Part shown: one piece after another, positions 49,454 to 60,911 of the stretch
Position numbering within the stretch: position 1 is the stretch's first letter
How the letters are laid out: each line of letters opens with the position of its first letter
Assembly: GCA_019915015.1 (NCBI GenBank)
Contig: JAHBBC010000012.1
Coordinates: 1,178,001 to 1,242,000 of the forward strand
Direction: 5' to 3'
DNA from: Auriscalpium vulgare
Taxonomy: Eukaryota; Basidiomycota; Agaricomycetes; Russulales; Auriscalpiaceae
DNA: 64,000 nucleotides
The notes under the pieces: model-generated
What the model was told of the DNA's origin: nothing
The model's database searches: none
Seen by the model: the letters and a program-made list of their open reading frames with translations, nothing else
Translations under genes and position numbers: made by a program

Positions 49454-50164
49454 GCGCGGTTGTCACTGAATCACATAGTTGCCGGAGAATGAGCAAGTCA
49501 CGACGAGTGTCTGACAGCGCGGTAGTGGGCTGTGCGATTCGACCACGATGAGCATCTGTGGCGACCCGCACAGTAGCATACACGAGCACTACATAAGTAA
49601 CGGTGCGATGAACGCAGATGTACAAACCCGAAGGGTCACAGCATGCATTTCACAAAAGTGGCGGACTTTCTATGAGGTACCGGCGGGCACGGCCGGGAAA
49701 TATTCTTCTAGCGCTGCTAGGCTTGGAACGAAGTTACAAATGCTTAGTATCCTACGCGGCCCCTTCAGCCAGAAGCCTGTCAGCGGTGCACATGCACTGA
49801 TGAAGGTTGTGATCTCACACTGAGGTGATCCCAGTGAATGTTCGTTCTCCTTTTTTTGTTCCACTTGAAGTCCGAGCGGCGGACGAGGCGCTGCGATGCG
49901 AACGAGTCGTAGTACTTACGTACGATGCCCTTCCCAGATAGTCAAAGGATAACATCGATGGCGCGTTCGAGCTGCTTACTGCGATGACGACAATTGCCAG
50001 CGCGGCTTCGACGTCGGCGGTAGCAATAACTTAATGGTAGCTTCAGAAGATTCAGAAGGCAAAGCCTGCAGATTACTTCGAAACGTCCACGTGATGCTTG
50101 CGCGTTGGTCGCCGCCACCGTACGCGCGTGCCCGAGTCGCGCCCCGCCTAAGTTGCCTCTCGCC
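49454..50164. repeat. 3' flank of CR gene 3 with flank-repeat copy 2 (49924-50060)
   Basis: No gene supported. 49924-50060 matches 46867-46989. A further short match is GACCCGCA followed by GTAGCATACACGAGCAC near 49563 against the like stretch at 46620. Contains the promoter of the RING gene. Confidence 0.6.
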
Positions 50165-51648
50165 ATGAGCAAATGTATCTGCGGATGCACCATCACCATC
50201 GAGGACGCCTTCGTACTTGACTGCAGTGCGTTGACTGTTTCTAAAATCCCCCACTTTGCTCACTGCGCACCTCAGAGCATGATCTTTGCCAGGACTGCTC
50301 CCGTGTGCCGTCCATCTCGACACAATGCCCCGCATGTCGGGTGACCGCCGCTCTCGCGAAGACGCCCATCGACTCCGAAGACCTGACCCGGCATCTCGAG
50401 ACGGTGTACAAGCGGCACAAGGAATTAGTCATGGAGAAGCAGCAGGCGTTGCGCGGTGAGAGGAGAACCCGAGAGGCATTAGAGCGCGTGAAATCCGCTC
50501 GCGATAATCTCGAAGCCAGGTACGATAAAGTCGTCGCCAAAGCCAGGTCGGCCATGGATAATATGCAGAATCTGGACTGGGAGTAAGTTCGGTGTCTCGA
50601 AGCGAACGATCCTCGTGCTCATCTTACTCTAGGTCTCAGCCATCTCGGCCCGCCGCTGGCTCTTCGGCGGATACTCTTACTCCGTCGAAGCAGCGCAAGA
50701 GACAGCGCTTGGATGGCGGTTCTCGAGACTCGGGCGGAGGCCCCGAGCTGCCTGCCGACGAACTGGAAGCATTCATCTGCCGTGCGTCTGAGTGAGTCCC
50801 TGTCGTTATCGAATGTAGTCGGGCTGCAGTCTCAATACGTAGGTACCAGGGGATTCGCCAACACCACGCAGTCCTTGCACCGCTTGAAGGAGAACCGGGA
50901 CAAGGAGCTCGCCGATCTTCAGAGGTCGGTAGACTTCTGTGGCGGTCCCTCTGCTCCAAGTACTGATGTTCCTCACAGCCTTTGCCGGCAAAAGGACGAA
51001 CGCATCCGAGATTTAGAGACTCTAAGAAAGAAAGACGTACAAGCTTTGGCGGCGAACGCTAAATGTGTCGAGAATCTTGAGGCGTCACTGGCTGTACAGA
51101 CCAGGTGAGCTATATACCGCATATACTTTGCCCCGTTACTCACCTCAAGGCTACGATATCGCAGGGATCTCGCGACCGTCGGAACTACGATCGCACAGCT
51201 TCAACATCAGCTGGAATTAGAGCGACAGAATTCGAAGAAGGCCGACCGAAAGGCATTAGAGTTCGAGGACTGGGCCCGAAGAACAAAGCTGTCGGTTGCT
51301 CTCACTTACAGAACCGATCGCTTGCTCAATTTCCTCGTCAGCCATTATAAGGAGCGCATCAAAGAACTTGAAGATGTCCGACGCATGGACGTCGTGACCG
51401 CCAAGCCGCTCGGGCCAATGAAGATACTGCGACTCGGTGTCCAGGCTGCCGATCTTCGGAGCGGCGTTGAGGGCCCTGATCTGGTGCGTGCCTTCTTTGC
51501 TAGAATCTTGTGGGTCTTCACGCGGGAGAATGTCATAGCTGTCTTGCAAAAGCGAAGTGTTAGACTCCTCGTCTACGCTGTCCAGCAGTCAGGGCATGCC
51601 AGCGTAGGGCGCGCGCAGGGGGTAAGTGCGTCTGCTCTCTGGGAATGA
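50165..51648 (+). CDS. RING-finger, coiled-coil protein (putative E3 ubiquitin ligase)
   Basis: Predicted 403-residue protein. Exons 50165..50225, 50276..50582, 50633..50791, 50850..50924, 50979..51104, 51165..51648 (1212 nt, phases consistent). The RING is at the extreme N-terminus: CICGCTITIEDAFVLDC, KHDLCQDC, TQCPACR, with intron 1 inside it. A long, charged, helical coiled-coil region follows (KRHKELVMEKQQALRGERR; DKELADLQR; KDERIRDLETLRKKD), with a Ser/Lys-rich basic patch at PSKQRKRQRL that could be a nuclear signal. RING domains bind E2 enzymes; the substrate is unknown. The C-terminal last 80 residues have no recognised features. It lies just after the CR tandem repeats, but nothing ties it to them functionally. 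Confidence 0.8.
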
Positions 51649-51909
51649 TCAATGTTGACGCCACCAAGTTACGAACGTTCAAGCAACATTGTATCCTGAT
51701 TCATCGGGCGGTGCACTGTATTCTTTCAATCACTTGTATTGCCAAGCTGCCGCCGGTGTCGTACTAGTTCTCCGTGTATCCAGGTGTATCCCTACAAATT
51801 CAGTGATCCGTGTCCACTCCGCATTGTCGTCCCTCGCGTGTGCTACTGCCCTTGATCGATCACGTCCGGACGATGGAAAATTCCATCTAGGTAAAGGAAG
51901 AGGTACCGA

Positions 51910-53145
51910 TCACCTTTGGCCACCTGCGCCGAATTGGCTGGCACTTAAAAACAGTTGGAAAACCCATCAATAAGACGCTTAATAACAGGATGCAGATGTC
52001 ATACATGTCACGAAGGGAGGGATCTCCCATCAGCTCCTCCATCGAAGGCATGCCGCCACCGCTGTTGACCCTGTTCATCTGGGGCGAGTGAGCAAGGCGA
52101 GGCAAGGTCCGTAGCGGCTAGCAGTCGACATACCATGTTGGCGACAGAAGGGTTCTGCATGAGCCTCTCCATCCCGCCGTTAGCCATCATTTGCTGGGCC
52201 ATTTGCATCATCATAGGGTTATTCATAAGGCTCGCGATGTCAGGCATTCCGCCGCCTGCACCACCTGCTCCGCCGCCTAATCCTTGCAACATGTCTGCCA
52301 GGCCGCCCATACCACCGGCGGCGCCAGCACCCGGAGGGGAGGCCGCACGTGGGGGTGACACGGCTGCTGGCTCGTCGGACTCAATGCGGGCTTCAGAATT
52401 CTGGAGACCTGACTTCAAGCTAGCGTTGGATGGGTCGAGCTCCAGACCACGGCGGAAGGCAGCTGCCGCTGCATTGTAATCGGCGACGGAGTATTGTGCG
52501 TGTCTAGAGGGTTCACCTAAATATGGGGTACGTCACACAGACAGAGGGATGGGAGGACATACCCTAATCGCGAGTACGCCTTGACGAAGGACGGGTCGAC
52601 CTCGATCGCCTTCTCTGCATCTAGGATGGCAGAGTAGTGGTCCGCTTTGCTGGAGTAGGCAGCCGCTCGGTTCGAATAGTAGATTGCGTTAATGGGGTCA
52701 AACTCGATGGCCTCGGTATAGGCCGCAATGGCCTCGTCGTATTTCTTGGACGACATTAGTGCATTTCCCTGCTGCTTGGCCTTCTCTGCCTTCGCCTTGT
52801 CGTCTGCGGAGGGGCCCTTGGGCGCAGAGGCAGGGGTTGGTGCCGCTGGAGCGGATTGCGAGCCGATCTTGTCCCGGGTCTTCAGATATACGTCGAAGAT
52901 GGTCGGAAGTGTGGCAGGCTTGACGCTAAGACGTCCGACCTGCTGTTCGTCGGAAGGATCGACGCCGAATGCCTCTCCGATGCATTGGACTGCCGATACT
53001 AAGCAATAGGTGCGGGGCGATTGAGGTGGAACGCACCTGCGACCTCCAGACTTTCCTTGTCATCCTGCTTCACGGTGCCATCCTCTATGGACTTGTTCAA
53101 AAAGTCGATGATTGACAGAACGAGTTGTTGCTTTTTTTCTGACAT
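51910..53145 (-). CDS. SGT2: SGT2, small glutamine-rich TPR co-chaperone
   Basis: Co-chaperone that hands tail-anchored membrane proteins to the GET pathway and binds Hsp70/Hsp90. Exons (minus): 53037..53145, 52563..52989, 52134..52503, 52005..52078, 51910..51943; 1014 nt, 337 residues. N-terminal dimerisation region (MSEKKQQLVLSIIDFLNKSI) binds Get4/5 in yeast. Three TPRs start at AEKAKQQGNALMSSKKYDEA, then DPINAIYYSNRAAAYSS and a third in YSVADYNAAAAAFRRGL. A Gly-rich and Met/Gln-rich C-terminal region (NNPMMMQMAQQMM, MEELMGDPSLRD) binds hydrophobic segments. The last exon supplies ASQFGAGGQR, typical of the family end. Head to head with PRP19, 140 bp between starts. Confidence 0.93.
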
Positions 53146-53285
53146 TTTTGTGTGCAAGGAGCGGGACGGCGAGAGCACAGCGCAAATAGCCGTCAACACC
53201 TCGAGTTCGCGCCCGTTTGGCGCGTCGCCGCTGTTGACCAGCACAGGGACGTCTTCCACCGTCGACCGTCACAGCGCCGCGCACC
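53146..53285. promoter_or_regulatory. 140-bp bidirectional promoter (SGT2 / PRP19)
   Basis: Only 140 bp between the two ATGs, with no ORF of its own. Confidence 0.55.
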
Positions 53286-54908
53286 ATGTTCTTCTGCGCT
53301 ATCTCTGGCGAGCCCCCGCAGGACCCCGTTGTCTCCTCAAAGTCCGGCCATGTCTATGAGCGGCGTCTCATACAGAAGTACATCACGGAGAATGGCACGG
53401 ACCCAATAACGGGAGAAAAACTCGAGGAGGGCGACCTCGTCGCGGTCAAAGCGAGTGCGTATGCAGTGTCTTATTCTGCAGAATGTTTCCTGACAATTTG
53501 TGTAGGCCCGAACGCTGCACCGCCGCGTCCCCCTTCCCACTCTTCCATCCCTGCCTTGTTGACCTCGCTTCAAAATGAGTGGGACGCCCTTGTCCTCGAG
53601 ACATTCACGCTCAAGCAGCAATATAACTCGACACGCCAGGAGCTGAGCTACTCGCTCTACACCCAGGACGCTGCTAGTCGCGTGATTGCGCGTCTTATGA
53701 GGGAACGCGACGCCGCCAGAGAGTGCGTGCGCACCTCGTCACACATGCATGCTTGACTGATGAGTTATTTTCAACAGAGCACTCGCAAATGTACAGGCTT
53801 CTATGGGTATCACCCCCTCCGCTGGTTCCGGCGACGTGGAAATGGCAGACGAGTCTACCCCCGCGTCGGAGGGCACCCTTCCCGAGAAGACCCTTGCAGA
53901 GATTGACGAAACCCACAAAGCCCTGTTTGCAGTGCGCAAGAAGCGCAAAGTGCCTGCGGAGTATGCGACACCAGCTCAGGTCAAGACATTCACCGCAAAG
54001 CACACCATCCCCTCCCTCCACTCCGCCTCCCCAGCCGGCATCACGACCATCGCCGTCTCCACAGCTGAGCCGTCGCACTTTTTGACTGGCGGAAACGACA
54101 AGGTCGTACAGCTGTATGACCGAAGCACAGACAAGGTGCTCGCCTCGCTGAAGGGCCACACAAAAAGGTCAACCACGTCGCCTTCCGGGAGCGCGAGGGC
54201 CAGCCGACGCTGCTCTTGTCTGCGGGTGCGGACAAGATTGCGCGCGTCTGGTCCCAAGAGGCAGCCTCTGGGGAGTATATCTCTCGCTCCACCATTCGTA
54301 CGCACAAGAGTGACGTGACTGGCCTGGCCGTCCACCCGACGTCGACGTTGCTGCTGTTGGGCTCCCAGGACAAGACATACTCCGTCCATGACCTCACGAC
54401 GTTCGACCAGCTATATCGCTCACCCGAGGCCGACGAGCCGTTCACTTCCATGGCGCTCCACCCCGACGGCTGCCTCCTCGCCGTAGGGACGCCCGCCTCC
54501 ACCATCCAGATCTTCGACATTCGCTCCGGCGACGTCGCTGCGACGCTCGTACCGACGGATGGAGTGCCCTTCACGGTGAACAGCCTCAGCTTCTCGGAGA
54601 ACGGCTACCACCTCCTCGCGCCCGACTCGCTGTCGTCGGTGGGCATCTGGGACCTGCGCAAGCAGAAGCTGGGCCACTCGATCGCGCTCGGCGAGGGCTT
54701 CAAGGTCAGCAGCGTCGCGTACGACTACACTGCGCAGCTGCTCGGCATCGCAGGCAGCGAGGGCGTGCGCGTGCATGCGCACAAGTCGTGGGAGGAGCTT
54801 GCGCGGTTCGAAGAGGGCGGGGAGGTCGTTGACCTGGTGTTTGGTGCGCAGAGCAAGGAGATTTGGGGGTTGAGCGGCCGGGACGTTAGAGTTTGGGGTC
54901 TTCCCTAG
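53286..54908 (+). CDS. PRP19: PRP19, U-box E3 ligase of the spliceosomal NineTeen complex (one-base frameshift in this sequence)
   Basis: Core of the NTC: its U-box ubiquitinates Prp3 and the complex stabilises the active spliceosome. Exons 53286..53454, 53506..53722, 53778..54908. U-box: MFFCAISGEPPQDPVVSSKS, HVYERRLIQKYI, GTDPITGE. A coiled-coil tetramerisation region follows (SLQNEWDALVLETF, RLMRERDAAREALANVQASM). The seven-blade WD40 domain begins near residue 200. At an A5 run (54162-54166) the frame shifts: GHTK must be followed by VNHVAFRE, which is in another frame, so the exon lengths sum to one base short of whole codons. The sequence on both sides is perfectly conserved and the gene is essential and normally single copy, so a missing A in the assembly is the likeliest cause. 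Otherwise complete to the WGLP end. Confidence 0.9.
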
Positions 54909-55390
54909 TACTTAATGGCTCCGTTCTCCGTTTTTGTGTTGTAAAAGCTTGTCCCTGCTTCATCGTCTTCCATTCCCTGTCCAAGCAGTCAAGTCAATGT
55001 CCTCGTGCGCTGCCTTCGCGTCATGGCGACGCGCAATTATATCGGCTCATCCGAATCCGCCTCCGGTTCGCCTTCGCAGCAGATGACGGTAAGTTCAGAT
55101 ACGACGCGCGAACGAAAGGATGAAAAGGGGCGTGTCTCACGAGCGTGGAAAGTGCTCATGCTCAGGTACTTAGAAGGCTTCACGTTCATCGGCGGACATT
55201 TCATGAAGGTAATCATTCATTGCATGATGTATGTACAAATACACAGTATTTGACGGGGAAATGGGGTTCGTGTGGGCGTGCAGAAGGAAGGAGATAGCGG
55301 GGTAGCACCGGGTAACACCAAAGAATACAAAGTTCTACCACAGTCGCGAACAAAATGTTACAGTAGGAATAAATATCGGTCTGCAGTCCT
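54909..55390. other. Convergent 3' regions of PRP19 and the OPT transporter
   Basis: A short open stretch at 55023 (MATRNYIGSS...) was considered and not accepted. No other gene is seen. Confidence 0.5.
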
Positions 55391-58179
55391 TCACGACCAT
55401 TGAGTGGGGCCGAAAGTCTGGCCCGGGGCGAGCACGTTGAGCGGCGTGCCGAGCGCGTCGGCGGTCTTCATCCACACGTTGTTCCCCCACCAGCTGAGGG
55501 TGACGCCGTTCTTCGGGAGCTGCAGGACGAGGAAAATCGCGATGAGGCCGAAGATGACACCCGCGTCGAGGCCGGTGGAGAGAAGGTACGTGTAGCGCAT
55601 CCACCAGCGGAAGTGGTAGCGGCGCATGAACCACTGGAAGACGATGCCGACAATGAACCACGAGGAGAAGTTCATGCCGTTCGCGGGCGGCACCATGTCG
55701 ACGCCGAGCAGCGCGACGGGGACGTGCACGTAGCGCCAGTGCGAGCGCGGGTAGCGGCGCGCGAGGTAGTAGAACGGGATGGGGAGGACGGCGCCGATGA
55801 GGAAGAAGAAGATGAGCGGGTAGTACACCGTGCCCTTGGAGAACAGCCGGGCCGGGCCGATGCCACCCCAGATGACGGAGGCCGTTGCGTAGGTGTCCAG
55901 CATCGGGCAGGTGAAGCGGTCCTTCTGCGTCGGCGTGCAGATATCCTCGATGTGGGTGAACGCCCAGTGCTGGCCAACGATGGAGGAGATGACGGCGATG
56001 ATGGATGTGACGACCTGCCCCGTGAACATGAGGCGCGGGGGGATCTTCATATAGTGGCCCATCTTGAGGTCGCTGACGTAGACTTGCGCCTGTGAAGCTG
56101 TGTTCGTGGTGAATGACTTGAACACCATCGTCGCGAGCGGGCGGCCGGGAAGCATGTAGCCGATGATGATCTCGGAGAGGGTGGAGAGGGGCATTGGCTG
56201 ATTGGTGATGGCCATGACGATGCCCGATGGCACGACGAAGACGAACGATATGATGAGCGAGAGAATGAATGCCCAGACGGGGAGGCCGGTCTTGCACACT
56301 TCAATGGAGATGACACCGATGATGAAGGCGACAACGCCAAGGCCTGCAAACCAGTAGCGCGGAACCTCTGGATACGCCATCATGAGTCGGGAGTGGATGT
56401 CCCGCTCGTCCGCCAGGGAGCGGGTGAACTGCCTCTTGATGTCGTGGCGGTACCACACTGCAGAGGAGGGGTACTTAGGTTACAGCTCGCATCGGAGACA
56501 GACAAAGACTGCTTACAGAACGTGTGTACGATGACAGCGGTGTAGGTGGCGAAGATTGTGCCGTATGTGATCGCGAATGTCATCGGCAGGAACATCGGGG
56601 AGTACTGCTCGTATTTCGCCTGGTCGAAGCGGCCGTCGGTGATGATTGCGGAGGGATCGTATGGGAGGCCCGTGTTGTCGAAGCCAAGCGGAGCAGAGAG
56701 GGGCAGGAACTTCGAGTACCACACATTCTTGGCTGGAATTCTGGTCAGAATGGCTGCGACATATGAAAGTACGCAAGACGTACCCCACAGGATGGGCGAA
56801 AGGAACCAGATGACAAAGACAAACGTGCCAAACATGTTGACCTGCGCCCACCACTGAAAGCAAGGAAGTAAGAATAGTGCGCAAAGTGCAAGAAGACAGG
56901 TACTCACAGGGACGACGAGCGGGCTGCCGAGAATGGAGACCATCGACCAGTCGAAGGTGAATAGGCCCATTCCCAAACCGTTCAGCGTGCCGAAGAGGCT
57001 GTTGACGACGACGTTGTTCGGCGCAATCCAGCACACCCAGTTGAAGATGCTGAGACCGGTCCACAGGTACCCGGGAACCCAATACCAGATGAAGCTGCAG
57101 ATGCAGGCGAGGTAGAGGAACTTCAGGCGCGACATGTGCTTGGTCTCCTTCGTGCCGTACGTGCGGTGCATCGTGTTGAGCATGGCCGTGCGCACCAGGA
57201 CGCCGGGCCAGATCATGCTCGACGGCCAGACGAGGAACTGCCGCACGACGCCCGCGTACGCGAAGCCGAGGATCTGGCAAGACAAGCCCAGGAGGAATTG
57301 CTTCCCGATAGGCCAGTTATTGCCGTAGAAGAACGACTCGGTCGAGGCGATATCGGTGACAGGCGTACCGCCCACGACAACGTTGGCCATGATGGAGATT
57401 AGCGCGTGCTCCTTGATGGTGAACGGGCCGGGGTTGAGGGACATGCTGCAGCCGAAGACGGTGATCTTCCAGCGGGGGAGAGCCTTCTCCATGAGCTTGC
57501 CGAGGGGCAGGGTGACCAACTGGATGACGAGGGACGTTATGAGGACAAAGGGCACTGGGCAGAAAGGTCAGCAGTGCCTCGATATAGTGTTGAGAGGAAT
57601 GCATACTTCGCAGCACGATAACCGTGTTGTAGCAGGGAACGATGAGCGCGAAAAGAATGCCGAGGAACCACCTGCGAGGATAATCAGTCGACGCGCACGC
57701 ACGGATACTGAAACAGGACTCACACTCGAAAGGTGTTGACGAGCATCTCCGGGTCATCCGTGTTAGAAACGGCAGCGCGAACCTCAGGGTACGGCGACTC
57801 CCTGGAGAGAAATCAGAGCGTGTTCAGATAAGGACCAAATTGATACGCACTCGGGAGCAGGAACGTGGGTCTGCGACGAAAGGTCGAGCTTAGACTTGGA
57901 CTCTGGCGAGCGCCAAGTCGAGGACAACTGGGACTCGGTGTCCACATCGGTGCTGCCAGAGTACGTTACCGAGCCGCCCGTCCACTTGGTCTTTTCATCA
58001 GCGTCCTCCGATGACCATGACTCGGTGGAAGAGGCGGCGTCAAAGTCGTAGTTGGGGTCGTTGAAGTGAGCCATGAGCTCATCGTCGACATCCTCGGGGA
58101 CATCGGGGAGAGACTGGCGATGCTGAAGGCGAGCGACGCTGGAGACAGTGGGGGAGATGTTGCGAGTGATGGCCTCCAT
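55391..58179 (-). CDS. OPT-family oligopeptide transporter
   Basis: Plasma-membrane proton-coupled transporter for tetra/pentapeptides, glutathione or related compounds. Exons (minus): 57851..58179, 57724..57801, 57607..57671, 56908..57554, 56784..56853, 56517..56732, 55391..56457; 2472 nt, 823 residues. A hydrophilic acidic N-terminus of about 115 residues is followed by some 12-16 hydrophobic spans. Both OPT signatures are visible: NPGPF in SLNPGPFTIKEHALI and KIPPR in GHYMKIPPRLMFTGQVV. Also typical are YGNNWPIGKQFLLG, SSMIWPGVLV and the end TQWS. Peptide-transporting clade rather than the metal-chelate YSL clade. A TATA-like CATATAAG is at about 58272-58280 on the minus strand. Head to head with a TauD-type dioxygenase gene. 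Confidence 0.93.
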
Positions 58180-58891
58180 CTCGGCAGAGGGTGCGGGGCA
58201 GGGGAGAGGCCGGGCACGAAGGGCGGGAGGGGGAACGGCTAGGTGATAAAACACGCCGGCGCGCAGTAGCTCTTATATGGGCGCGAGGCCAGCAAAGTAA
58301 GTGTACGTCGGAGCATAGCACGAGGAGACTTGCAGAGCAGGTGGCAGGGCATGGCCAACACAATAGCAGTAAGCGCCGATGCTTGGGCTTCTCGCACGGC
58401 TAGACGGGGCGCAACACAAAAGCCGTGTCTGAGCCGGTTCCAGATGGGCAATCGAGAGAATTCCTGCGGAAAATTGGTATAGTGGAAGCTTTCGGGGACA
58501 AGGCTGGGCGGGCGAGTCTCGCTTCCTTTGTCGAAAAAAGGCCAGAAAAGGGATGAGAATGATGCGGTGGACGTGAATCAGGAGAGGCTGTTATTGTGAG
58601 CGCTCCCAAAGCAGGCGGGCTTATTGTGTTGGCGGTGGTCATGAGCGGCGTTGAGCGGACAGAGGTTGCACTGCAAACAATAAGGCCGGCTAACCCGACA
58701 GATCTTATCTCGCCCGAGTCAATCTTATCTACCCCGACCGTGGTCGACGATGGCTCTCAGATGGCGCATTTCGCATTTCCCATGGCGTATGCCTCCTCGT
58801 CCAATGCCATTTCAGCGACGACGGACCTCTCTTCTCGTCCTGAACACTCTCTGGAGCGCCCCGACATACAGAACGATACCGAATATCCGAC
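58180..58891. promoter_or_regulatory. Divergent OPT/TauD promoter with paired GATA sites
   Basis: 712 bp. TTATCT (GATA-factor site AGATAA on the minus strand) at 58705-58710 and 58725-58730, 20 bp apart. Nitrogen regulators of the AreA/Nit2 type bind such pairs. TATA-like element on the OPT side near 58275. Confidence 0.5.
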
Positions 58892-60259
58892 ATGGCAACG
58901 ACTGTCGAGACAATAACCGCCGCTGTGCCTTCCCTCAATCTCCGTTCGCCTGCAAATGACACTCAGGAACCCAAGGAGCCTGCGTATCGCTACGCGAATC
59001 TCTTGCCTCACTTTTCGCCTGCCACCTATCCGCCGTTGACGCCCTTCGTCCACGCCGACCCGGGCGCGCGCGCGCTCGCACACCCAGACCCGCGCTCTTT
59101 TCTTGCAAACGCGTCTAGCGTCGTCGACCTGACGCCCAACTTGGGCACCGAGGTCCGAGGTGTCAGTCTCACGGAGCTTGACTCGGATGGCCGCGATCAG
59201 CTCGCCCTCGAAGTGCGCCTCTTCCCCTCGCTTGCTTTTTGTGCAGCAGCGCTCCTGCCAAGCAGATGCTAATTAGCCGTTCGTTTTTTTCTTCTATTCT
59301 CTGCGGACAGGTCGCTCGTCGCGGCCTTCTAGTTTTCCGCGATCAAAAGGACTTTATCGACCGCGGCCCAGAGTACTACCTCACGTGGGGCAGCCACTTC
59401 GGACGGCTACACATCCATCCGACATCGGGCCATCCCCAAGGCTACCCGGAGCTCCACCTCGTATACAAGTCAGCTCTCCACCTTTTGTCCGCTATCGACC
59501 GCACAATGCTGATTGTGTGCGCAGGGATGCAAACTCGACGTTCAATTTCGAGCTCGACGACAGCACGACGACGACGATGTGGCACTCAGACGTGTCGTAC
59601 GAGCTGCAGCCGCCGGGCCTGACGACGTTCTTCCTGCTCGCGCAGCCGACCGTCGGCGGGGACACGCTCTTCACGTCGCAGGTGTCGACGCTGAAGCGCC
59701 TCTCGCCGCAGTACGTCGCGTTTCTGCGCACGCTGAAGGCGGTGCACTCGGGCGTGCAGCAGGCCGAGTTCTCGCGCGCCGGGAAGCGTGGCGGTATCGT
59801 GCGCCGCGAGCCCGTCGAGCATGTGCACCCCGTCGTGCGCAGGCACCCCGTCACGGGCCAGGAGGCGCTCTACGTGAACAGGCAGTTCACGCGCCGCATC
59901 GTCGGCCTCAAGCGCGAGGAGTCGGGTATGTGGCTGCTGCATATGTCTCTGTGATGCTGTTCACGGACGAGATTTGTCCGCGCAGAAAACATCTTGAATT
60001 TCCTGTATGACCACATCGACCGCACCGGAGACAACCAGGCCCGCGTCAAGTGGAGCCCGAACACCGTCGTCCTGTGGGACAACCGCGTCACTGCCCACGT
60101 ACGTTTGGCATTGCCACTATCGGCGCTAATATCTGATGTCCGTCGTTGCAGTCTGCCATTGTCGATTACGGCGAGTCGAAGGAACGACGCCACGGCGCGC
60201 GCATCACGCCCCAGGCCGAGCGCCCCATTCCTGCACTGGATGGCCTCCAGCTGGACTGA
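58892..60259 (+). CDS. TauD/TfdA-family Fe(II)/2-oxoglutarate dioxygenase
   Basis: Predicted 366-residue non-heme iron oxygenase; fungal relatives release sulfite from taurine or oxidise related sulfonates and other small acids. Exons 58892..59212, 59311..59468, 59525..59925, 59986..60098, 60152..60259 (1101 nt). Core features: GRLHIHPTSGHPQGYPE; the HxD iron ligands in WHSDVSYELQPPG; the Thr/Gly turn TFFLLAQPTVGGDTLF; a distal His in VLWDNRVTAH; and the 2-oxoglutarate-binding Arg in the RRHGARITPQAERP end. Fungal members with VARRGLLVFRDQ group with sulfonate/alpha-KG dioxygenases. The specific substrate is not decided. The shared promoter with a peptide transporter fits sulfur or nitrogen scavenging. 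Confidence 0.9.
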
Positions 60260-60342
60260 TCGACAGCGGTCGGTCATACTGGAGATCAGTTAGGCCTCCA
60301 GCTGCACTGATCGGTCATACCGGACATCAGTTGCGGTGCAGC
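60242..60342 (+). repeat. Imperfect two-copy repeat at the end of the TauD gene
   Basis: CCTCCAGCTG(G/C)ACTGATCG followed by GGTCATAC(T/C)GGA(G/C)ATCAGTT occurs twice, about 52 bp apart. The first copy includes the stop codon. A third partial copy (GCGGTGCAGCTAAATTG) follows. Nothing else is seen up to 60911. Confidence 0.7.
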
Positions 60343-60911
60343 TAAATTGAAAGGCGGTGCGCGGATGTACAAGTGTCAATGTGAATGGAAATGAAAGCAT
60401 TCTGCTACCGGGGCCCACTTTCCTTCATCAAATTATGATACCCCAAACGTGTGCTTTCTCGGCAAGAGGTTCATCACGCGAGTTTCCCTTTTTCTTCAGG
60501 TTCGTCCAGGAGAGCTCGGAGTGTCTCGTCGATGAGTCGGCACGTACGCTGATTGCAAGCGCGGTGCACCAGGAAACCTGGCGTCTTTCACATGCAGGGG
60601 CTCAAGCAAAGCATGGCACTATCTCTCGCGTCTGAGTCGTAGCCAGGAACCTCTGGAGCGATGGACTCCTAACTCCGCGCAGAGCGCGATGTAGTTGCGC
60701 TCGCCCAGAGTAGACGTTTCATCTAATTCGCCCATCCGTCTGTCCTCTGTCCGCATGGCAAGAGATCAAAAACTGAGATTGTCCTCCAGAAGATCAGCGA
60801 TGCCATGACTTGTGGTTACTATACACGCCGAGAATGAAACATGTGCCCAGGCAAATGCACTAAGAAGATGATGATATTTTGACAAAACATTACTGCACCA
60901 GTAAGTCACAC

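Noticed and set aside
55023..55253. Plus-strand ORF MATRNYIGSSESASG... with a good donor (gtaagt) after 64 nt
   Set aside because: Lies between two convergent genes, shows no conserved feature and no convincing second exon; more likely the PRP19 3' UTR.
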